Origin: Rhizoctonia solani
Taxonomy: Eukaryota > Basidiomycota > Agaricomycetes > Cantharellales > Ceratobasidiaceae
DNA: 64,000 nt
Reading direction: 5' to 3'
Assembly (NCBI RefSeq): GCF_016906535.1
Contig: NC_057380.1
Location: 124,001 to 188,000, forward strand
Each line of letters starts with the position of its first letter. The first letter of the stretch is position 1. Of the stretch, positions 55,290 through 64,000 are shown in pieces. A model generated the notes under the pieces. It was not told the DNA's origin and did no database searches. It was given only the letters and a program-made list of their open reading frames with translations. A program made the position numbers and the translations under genes.

Positions 55290-57540
55290 GCCTTGGGGCG
55301 GCACGCGAAGATAAAGACGAGAAGAATATGCATACATAAAATGGGGGAGAGAGGGGCATACGACCGGACCGGCAGACGCACGGGGGTGGGAGCCGGAGAG
55401 GCGGTACACCGAACCAGGGTGCCACCGGGGCCGAGCCACCGAGCGAGCTGGGTGGACGGCCAAACCGGGTTGTATGCGTATAGAGAAGGCGCGGGCGGGT
55501 GGGACTCGCGGAGATAAAGGGGGGGGGAACGGACTGGATAAGCTCTGCTGCGAGCACGATGTGCTCGCCGAACGTAGAACGGAAGAAAACAGAACAAGAG
55601 GCGTAAGCGCCGGAAAACAGTGCGCAAACATGACAACTGCTGAACAGTAAGGGCACACGCAACGGCCTGGTCGGCCGAGTATAAGTTTTGCGTCCTCCAC
55701 AAGCGTCGCAAAACTATACATAGTCGAAGTTTTAAATATTTTCTAAAATATCTCGAGAGCTAATCTCAAGTGTCCTTCTTTGAACAACAGGCGAGCTCTA
55801 AACTGTTCTTAAATTTATCCCTTATTCTGGTATTAGGCTATATGCATAACGTCTACAGACCAATCGCTACCAGTATTTTACAATTGCGGCCGGACCTAGA
55901 CGTACTGAAAAGGCAGCTTCTCTTCTCCTTGCGAAATCTCTTGTCTCTCATTCTTATAAACGGTAATTTCTTTGCGCTGTAGGGATGTATGTTGTGACGT
56001 GATTTTTTTTAGTCCCTGTGTTGAGTGGTTTGTTCGCACGTAGCTCCCGTCACTCGCGTAATGGAAATGTATTTTAAAAGAAAACAATTGACACATGCAT
56101 CCAAAATGGCTGAAAATAGACTCAAGTCTTTGGGAAACGACTCCAGCTGCAGTCAGTTAATGACTCCCGCGCACCCGAACTCCCATCCTGTCTACCTCAT
56201 TTACAATTCTGGTATTTCTGATTAAATTTTCAGGTACCACTCGGGTAGGGAAATTTACCTATTGTGCCACTTTTCATTTGGCCACGCCTACGCATTGATT
56301 ACCCATCATTCACTCACATTTGTCTGATCGCAAGGGCAATGTCTTAACGCCAACGTCGACGCCGATAACATTCGACTCCGCTCTGCCTTCAGCCAATCAT
56401 CGCATTCCGATACTAATATTGCTGGTACCGTGGTGGAACTGGGCTCGACCGGCGTGATTACTATCACCAATGTAGAAATACACGATTCAGAACTACGCAA
56501 ATATCCGTGTGATCCCATATGGGTACGGGAAGGGACAATTTTGTTTTCGTGAATATAATACCAGCCAATCTTTTGAAGGTTCGGTTTACTGTTAGTAGGT
56601 AGAGTAGTTGAGCATGATAATTCACAGCTTATCCCCTCGAACGCAAGTGCTAATAAGAACTTCCTGTCGCTTCCTTGGCATTCCTTCATGAGTGGATTAC
56701 AATGTGAAGAGGAGAAAAGGGTATGTAGTCGTATATACAATCAATGAAATAGACCCGATTATTCAAGTTTGGTAATAGTATGCCGGCCCAATTTGTACGC
56801 TTGCCACGGCCTGATATGGAAAGTGGGGTTTGGAAATGCAAATATTGACTCGGGGGCAAGCGAATGCGGGCTTTGAAAGGGGGGAATGAAATATGATGGG
56901 AGATATCGAAGGGAGACGAGCTTCCAAGTCACCAGGGTACCTATATTGCTTGTGGCATTCTATCCGAGGCCTCGAGGTCGAACACAAGGACCAGGTGCGC
57001 GGAAGACGGTCTCTGGAAGTATAAGCCTCGCGAAATCCGGAGCACGTCAAATTAATCAAGGTGGCAAAATTAACGATCGTATTTTTATTGTCACTTTGGA
57101 GTGAGATGTTTCAATAAAAAAAAAGGCATATTGTATCGTGCGTAGCATACTTTTTGACTAATAGATCTAAACTTGGGTTATATGTGCTTTGTATATGTAG
57201 GCACCGATCTTAACGATTGTACAAGTAGCTCAACGGATTGTAATTGTACGTCACTTTGTTGATTGTCCCTGCTCATATACGGTCGCGCTCATCCTAACAT
57301 CGAACCCCTTATGATCAGAAGAAGCAATGAACTGGGCTGGGGCGGGCGTTCATTACAGCTCGGCCGATGAATTCGTCCGTATTTGGAAGTACCTACCTCA
57401 AACACGAGGATCTAAATCACGGCATAACCACGCAAAAAGCTGGGTTAGCTTGTAGCTAACTGAACCTTGTGCGACTCGTAGCCCTATATAACTCAATACG
57501 TTCGGCACTTTGTACGCTACACTCTGCCGCAATTTCCTAA
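55290..57540 (+). repeat. Segmental duplication, copy 1
   Basis: Collinear with 61700-64000 in blocks: the GC-rich repeat (55380-55700 with 61740-62010), ACATGCATCCAAAATGGCTGA (56093 with 62067; quoted in part), GAGGCCTCGAGG-type and CGTCAAATTAATCAAGGTGGCAAA blocks (57045 with 63519), and the upstream block with ATTACAGCTCGGC...TATATAAC (57350-57490 with 63830-63975). Copy 1 has about 340 bp extra near 55694-56037. No gene is seen inside. Confidence 0.82.
57484..57490 (+). promoter_or_regulatory. TATA box of the 57639 gene
   Basis: CTATATAAC about 155 bp upstream of the predicted ATG, within the duplicated block. The other copy has CGTATATAACC near 63966. Transcription is inferred to start about 30 nt downstream. 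Confidence 0.55.
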
Positions 57541-57638
57541 CGTTTGCTGCGCGTCTCTCACATCCATTTAGTTCACCTAGCAAGATATGCATTCAAACAT
57601 TAGGTATGTGCTGTAACTTAACCACTATTCGGGCTCCC

Positions 57639-59489
57639 ATGACTGAGTCGCTTAGCGGCGCAAATCCTGCGAGTGCGGAAGCAAGCGAATTGAAAATAAA
57701 GACAGGAGAAAGTAAGCTGCGTAGACTTATCGCTGCTTGGGGGCTCGCTCACGCTTATCGCTAGATGATTTAGTCTTTAGCTCACAGAACAATAGCCTTC
57801 TCGAAGATTCTTGCATGGTTGACCCTGCAAGCAAAGTAACCAAACACACCAAGGTGAGCGTACAGCCTGGTGTATTTCGTTATCTTGCTTACAAACTTCC
57901 TCAGACTGCGGGACTTTATCCAAGACTTGCACAAGCAATTGAGTTGGTTGACCGCGTGTACCAGCGCCAGGAAGAGTAAGCCCAATATGCCCAGTCGAGT
58001 AAAACGGTGCTTACTTTGACATAGGACCCAACGTCGCTTAGCAAAGAGGGGTTGGACCAATGAAGATATATCAAGGCTCTGGACCAACGTACAACTTAAG
58101 TCAATTTGGGAGGAGTGGGTCCATCGGCCCGAACCTCCAACCAACAAAGGTAAGTTGCATGTAAATACCCCAACTAAATTTTGCTCACGTAATATCAGAT
58201 TGGGAAGATATCCAATCGAGGCTCAGACTTTCGTTGGAGGGGTGCTCTGAATGGGCTCATGCAAAGGCCAGGGAGATAGGCCTATCAGGAAAGCTCAGTG
58301 AGCTATTGGTGAAGCTCTCACCGCCTGTCAGCTTTAGGATCCGCCACCGCCAATCATCAATGTGGGATTACGCCTCCCCATCTCCTTACCGGCCTCCATT
58401 CCCGTCGTTCATACACATGCGCGACTGGACAATTGTTAAGGATCTTTGGAAGACGGATCGTACCGGGGAGGAAATGCTTGCTCTCTTTGAGGAGCACAGT
58501 GGGGCCATTGAGGGACTAATAGTCAAGTGGAAGCGTGGGATCAAATCCTATTTTGCAAACTTGGTGCTTGACAAGAAACGATCACGTGTACAAACTCCAA
58601 TTGTCAAACCGACAATGCTCCGGTTTGGAAGCGAACCTGATCCACTTTTGCATTACACAGACGAGCACAAAATACTCTTACGAGGCGACGTATTATTTTA
58701 CAACACCAAGGAGGATCTTTCACCCCCAACCCCATTGACGTACAGCGAAATTATTCACAATAATGGTCTCGTTGCATTGCCCTTGTCTCTTGAGCCCGAC
58801 TCGACGTTGCTAACACCAGAGGTAGATTTCCATAAGTACAATTTTTATGTGGAAGCGCACTTGGTTGCATGCGCTCTCATGGAGTCATTGCATATACCTT
58901 CCGCATCTCACCTTTTACTGGTTGGTTTGGGTGCTAACTTTCAATGCAAAATGTGTCTTGACGCCCCACAAGTGACTTGGATGGAGCTAGTGAGTGTTGA
59001 TATATTTACAAGAGGCTGAATTACACTAATACTTACTACTGACAGTTGCGCCATTACATTGCGTCAACTGAGCTCTTCAAGAAGAATTTAAAGGCGGTGC
59101 GCTCATTCTGTGGAGGGGTCACGTACAGAAATGTACATGATACTGAACTTTGTATTGAACAATCCATGGTTGGACACTGCTCAATCAATCTGCCAATGGA
59201 GCTTGGCGGGCACACAACCAAGCATTGCAAGTGTCTATTATGCGCCCAGATTCTGGGTCTTGAAGACGTGATTGCCCCCAAGTGGGCAATTGTTAGGCAC
59301 CTTCAAGACGTGTAAGTAAATCGTGTTAGCCAAGCTATCCTTTTTGTGCTTAGGCTGACGCATATACTTGCCAGACACGGAGTTGCTGAGGGCAAAATAC
59401 CTTTACACTATACACCTCAGCACTTATACAAATCGATAAACAACTTTGGAGGATATGGCCTTCCGCCCCAAGATTCAGAATTGTTCTAA
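57639..59489 (+). CDS. Six-exon gene, 526 aa, unknown Cys/His-containing protein
   Basis: Exons 57639-57711, 57765-57975, 58025-58149, 58199-58989, 59046-59311 and 59375-59489. Introns are 49-63 nt with GTRAG-type donors, and the summed coding length is 1,581 nt in one frame to TAA. No signal peptide or membrane segment is seen. The N-terminal half is charged and helical (EDISRLWTNVQLKSIWEEW; LWKTDRTGEEMLALFEEHSG). The C-terminal third has FQCKMC, HCSINL and HTTKHCKCLLC, which could form a zinc-binding site. I do not recognise the family. The promoter and 5' flank lie in a duplicated segment, so a paralogue probably starts just beyond the window. Confidence 0.78.
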
Positions 59490-61699
59490 TTGCCGTAACA
59501 ACTGCACAAGCATTGTTGTTCTAAGATTCATCCCCCCCCCTTAAATTGTTTAAAACCTGGGATTATTTCTATATCTAATTCCATGTGTAGTCTTGTTGTG
59601 ATTGGTGCCATGTAATTGCTCTCATGCATGGGTTATATACATATTCTGCGTGGAAGAATGCAATGGGCTTTGTCTCAAGCCAATGCAGCCAATATTGAAG
59701 GCTTACTTATATAGTTGTACCTTACAGTGATTATGGCATCACTAGTCACAAGTACGTTGAGTCTATGTGTTTGCTGATATGGGAGGGCCTTGTCAGAGGG
59801 AGAGATCAACGCCCCCAAACTAAGGCATGGAAAGCAATATGACAACGCAAACTAATCAATTAAGCACTTGATATATTGTTGTCTTCTTGGGACAACGGAG
59901 TAAAGTCTGAACAAGCAGCATCCCAAGAACCGCCTATGTAAAATAATCAAAGAATGCGTACATGATACGCAATTGCAAATTAACACGAGATTAGAGCAAA
60001 AGAATGAGCGGTGAGAAAGGGTACCAAGGCAAGACTAATTCTCAAATAAATAATGCAAGATTACATACCCTACGTTTCTACATGTAATGTAGTGAGGAAA
60101 GCGCAAGTCATTGGTGAATTATTGGTAGCCAAGTAATCAGGCTCTGCGCTTACCCGTTAAGGAGCGTGGATTATTGTTGCGGTGACTGACACTAATTAAC
60201 GGAAATTGTTTATTCAAATATGTTGAGACAAAATTGAGGAACAAAATAGCAAGGATATGGTCTAGAAGAGCCGTCTCTGGGTAAGGACAAGTCAGTTGAG
60301 CTTGTCACTGCTCATTGCTGTTTAAATTGCCCTAGTACCTGTACTCTTGATTCCAGACTACTTTTTTTCCCAGTGTAGACGGTTTGGGGGTAATTTAGTC
60401 AATGGGCCGCTGGGGGGGGGGATATTACATCCAATAAGAGCGTACCTGATAATTTCCATTAGAACGTTTCAAGGACTGTTGGCCTCCTTGTGTAATAGTA
60501 TAGATCTTACCCCTACTAACAGACACTTATGACACGGTGTGACCATACAAGATAATATTGATACGCAGTCAATTTGCCGTAGATAGATTTAGTACAAGAT
60601 AATCATTCAGCAAAGATAGTGCTAAAAACTGTATGTACAGACAGTTAAATCTATGTTCAAGCTTGAAGGCTCCTGATAGCATTGTTGGTCATAATACAAA
60701 GGTCCGTTGAGATTGATTCCTTTTATGTTTCCGCACTATTAAAACTGGGGTAAGGGGGTATTGAGTGAAACAACACCTGAAAAAATAAAACAAAACAAAA
60801 TAAATCTATGACTTTATCCTCTTCTAAGATGCAGAGAGCACTCAAAGCACACACTCAGTTGGCCAACCCCTCATAACATCCCTCTACAATTATCAGAGTT
60901 CTGACACCATAAGCCTATTTCCGAAGCTCTTCAACTCAATCAGTTGCTTGTCAATGCAAATCCATGTTAGTGCCTGGTCATGCAGCATCACACCTGAGAT
61001 TGATACCTTTATTCTACGCGCAAACTTCATAGAACATTAACATCCTGCCGCTTGAACTGTGACCGTCCTGGAGCTACACAGGATGGGCGGGCTTGTGAAT
61101 GGAAGCCAGTGTCTAACTCACTGTCTTGTTCTATCACTTTCTATCTGCATTCCACTTTCTCCCGGCCTCTTTCCTACATCTCTTGCTTGAGTTTGCCCCC
61201 CTCTCCTAGCTGCCTTGTGTCTGGTGCTGGTCTGTATAGGAATTGTGATTGATTATGATCCAAATCTTCAGGGCGCCAGCACCCTGTCCACTGCCAATAT
61301 TTTCAATCTTGCAACAGGTGCTAGTGCTAATCATTAGCTCCATCTGTACCGGCCTCTGGCGTGCTGGCAAACATTGCACACACGTTCTCGATCACATAAT
61401 TGGAGCTTCAATACCCAACACACAAAACGGTTTAGCTTTTTTTTTTTAGAAAAAAAAAATAGATTTAATTTAATCAGAGAAACATAAAGTTGCCACTCAT
61501 CTTGGTCTAGAGTTGAGATCTTTGTCCTAGTCATGTTGACCGCAAGAGTGAAATAAAAGAGACACTCAGTTTGAGTGAGCAGTGCCCTAGTGGCTGTGTA
61601 ACTAGTCCCCGCACGAATGGAAGATTTGTACTTATCTCTTAAAACAAACTTGCAGGCTAGAAGACATGCAATTTGGATAATCAGGGGAAACATTTGAGC
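59490..61699. other. Intergenic; no gene seen
   Basis: AT-rich, with poly-C/poly-G runs at about 59531 and 60410 and a T/A-run hairpin at 61435-61460 (T run, AG, A run). No gene supported on either strand. Confidence 0.45.
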
Positions 61700-64000
61700 C
61701 GGATACAGGTGTCATAAGGGCATGCTACGTGAGGCCTTGAGGGTAGAAGAGGGGGTGCCGGCAGTGGTATATACAGTAGATTGTATGCACGTAAAAAAGG
61801 TGCAGGCGGATGGGACTTGCGGAAAAAGGGAGGGGAAAGGACCGGACAAGCTCTGCTGTGAGCACAACATGCTTGCCAAACGTAGTATAGAAGAGAAGGA
61901 ACACAAGGCGCAAGCGCCAAAAATGAAAAATCATAAGCAGTGCGCAAACGCAACATCTACTGAGTGACACGGGTACACGCACCGGCCTGATTGGCCCGGG
62001 ATAAGTTTTGCGTCCATGTAGCTTCTGTTACGCAAGTAACAGAAATACGTTTAAAAACCAATGCACACATGCATCCAAAATGGCTGAGAACGGTCCCAGG
62101 TCTTTGTGAAAATGACTCGAGCTATAACTGCTCAATGAACTGCGTGCACCCAACTCCAATCCTGTTTACCTCGTCATTTACAATTCCGTTATTGCTGACC
62201 AACTTCTCAGGTGACACTCATGCAGAGAAGCTTACCTGTTTTGCTGTTCTTCATGAATTTTCACTTAGCCATGGCTACGCATTGATTACCCATCATACAC
62301 ATCTCAGCTGTTACACTCACTTGATTGCAAAGAAAATCATCAACCCCTTAACGGCCGACGTTCACCCCAACATCAATTTAACTCCGCTTCACTCTTAGCC
62401 AATCATTGTATTTCAATACTGATGTTGATAGGTACTGTGGATTGGAGCCTGCGGAGACGCATGAGCCCAGACTTAGGCGCAGGGTTGCACAGCGGGATGA
62501 GTGCAGTTTTAGTCACGTGACTATTGGTCTTACTTGCTTGACCAGACTTCCACAGCACGTTCAACTCCTCATCATGCCCTTATTCTCATCTTTCCCCACC
62601 CACCGTCCCATTCACTCGAATAGTGACAGTTTCTTGCAAACCCATGTTCCACCTAAATGTCTTCACGCTCCCCTTATTGTTGGGCTTGGCCACCTGCCCG
62701 CGAGTTCTGCTTGCGTCTTGGTGCCCCAGCTCCCATCCGTGCACTCCGTGCCGGATCCCCCACCCCTGCTGGTTGCCTAAAAATATGCATGTATACGCAC
62801 TCTTATTATTTATTTGCTTCTTCACATATGATTTATGTTGGTTTCTTGGAGCCACCAAAGCCTAAGTTGGCACTGTACCGTGCCAAAAGTATACTAGTAA
62901 TTTTTGCCAGCATACTTCCGATAACAAGCATAGAAATATTCAGAGCTGCACAAGTATTTGTCTGATTCCACTTGGATACTAAAACGGTCAATCCTGTTCT
63001 CATGAACAATGTTTGAGTCACTTTTCTTTTTGAGGATTTTCTTTTATTGGTAGGTGGAGGAATTGAGACTCATTCATTGCAGCCAAATTTCTCTTATGGA
63101 AGTACCAAAAACAACTTCTCGTTGCGTTCTTTACATTGCTGAATTTACATGAATGTATAAAATTTGAAGGGAGTAAAAGGGTATATAATTTCAGGTACAA
63201 TTAGTGAAGTAAATTAGACCATATTTGAGTTCCGCCTTAATATGACAGCCTTTTATGTGTGTTTGCCACGCACAATATGGAAGCTGAATTTTTGAAATAG
63301 AAAACGCATTAACTAGGGGGCAAGCAGGTGCGGGCTTCGAAATGAGGGGATGAAACATGATAGGGAATATCAAAGGAGCGCGAAATTCTTCCAAGCCACC
63401 AGGGACGTAGATGTACCACTGCTTGTACAGATCTCTCTGAGGCCTTTGAGTTCAGCACAAACTCTAGAGTGCGGGGCACATGGCCCGGTGAAATGGAAGC
63501 ATCACAAGATCCAGAACGCGTCAAATTAATCAAGGTGGCAAAGTGGTGGTCTCATCTTGTTGCCACCTTTTGGCTATGTACTTCAATACAAGACGCACAA
63601 CGTATGTTTGTGGTACAGTCTCATCACCTGATGGCTTTGAACATGAATTGTATGCGCGGCACATGTGTAGACACCAACATCAATGATTGCAATTGCAATG
63701 TTCCAAGTATCTCAATTGACAGCACTTTCACGTAGCTGTGTTGATTACTGATGGGAAGGCACGCTTGCGTGCATCCAAAAATCAAGCCTTCATGATCGCA
63801 AGAAGCAGTCGATTGGGCTGGGCTCGGCGTACATTACAGCTCGGCTGATGAGCTCACCCATATTTAGAAATACTTACCTCAAAAACAAGGTTCTCCATCC
63901 TGGGCAAAACCACGGAAAAAGCCAGATTGGCTTATAGTTGACCAAGCCTTGTGTGATCCGCAGCCGTATATAACCCCACGCGTTCTACGCTTAGTATTCT
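61700..64000 (+). repeat. Segmental duplication, copy 2 (runs off the window)
   Basis: Collinear with 55290-57540 but more diverged and about 10 percent longer in places. It ends in the equivalent of the 57484 TATA region (TATATAAC near 63966), so the transcribed region would begin at or after base 64000. No gene is seen inside. Confidence 0.82.

Overview
The window reads as nuclear DNA of a filamentous basidiomycete. Genes are broken by short introns of about 50 nt with GTRNGY donors. Single-copy genes sit beside a block of chromodomain Ty3/gypsy (chromovirus) elements. The F-box-like family, the small secreted proteins and the gypsy type suggest a Rhizoctonia/Ceratobasidiaceae-like Agaricomycete. 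That placement is inference from sequence character, not a database match.

Layout. (1) 1-2572 is the left arm of an inverted repeat whose right arm is 35540-38111. I found no mismatch between the arms in the stretches I compared, and coordinates sum to 38112 throughout. Each arm carries the same small secreted-protein gene. (2) 2573-3393 holds old LTR relics. (3) 3394-29727 is a four-deep nest of one gypsy family (here LTR1 family): A (+, 3394-29727) holds B (-, 9105-28426), which holds C (+, 14460-27335), which holds D (+, 19488-25919). Every level has a matching 5-bp target-site duplication. D is the youngest and the only copy with intact gag and pol frames. A solo LTR of a second family (LTR2) sits in A's gag. 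(4) 29728-35484 is a graveyard of nested solo LTRs from three families, a 300-bp direct repeat, and two 173-bp TG...CA elements with a tRNA-like core. (5) 38112-45280 is gene-poor. It contains a cysteine-rich 55-aa secreted-protein gene and a probable Hsp20-type gene. (6) 45281-52916 is a large multi-exon BEACH/WD40 gene, convergent with an F-box-like gene (53334-55101, -). (7) 55290-64000 holds two copies of a segmental duplication. The first ends at the promoter of a six-exon gene of unknown function (57639-59489). The second runs off the window just at its copy of that promoter.

How the gypsy parts fit together. The LTR carries a TATA box, and about 34 nt downstream a 13-nt stretch that is complementary to the sequence 2 nt past the 5' LTR (self-priming, as known for Tf1). 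Gag ends in a GGGAAAA heptamer placed for a -1 frameshift into Pol. Pol carries protease, RT, RNase H, integrase and a terminal chromodomain. Copies decay mainly by CpG transitions. The three nonsense codons private to single copies (A pol, B gag, B pol) are all explained by CGA to TGA, and a fourth shared by A and D probably is too.
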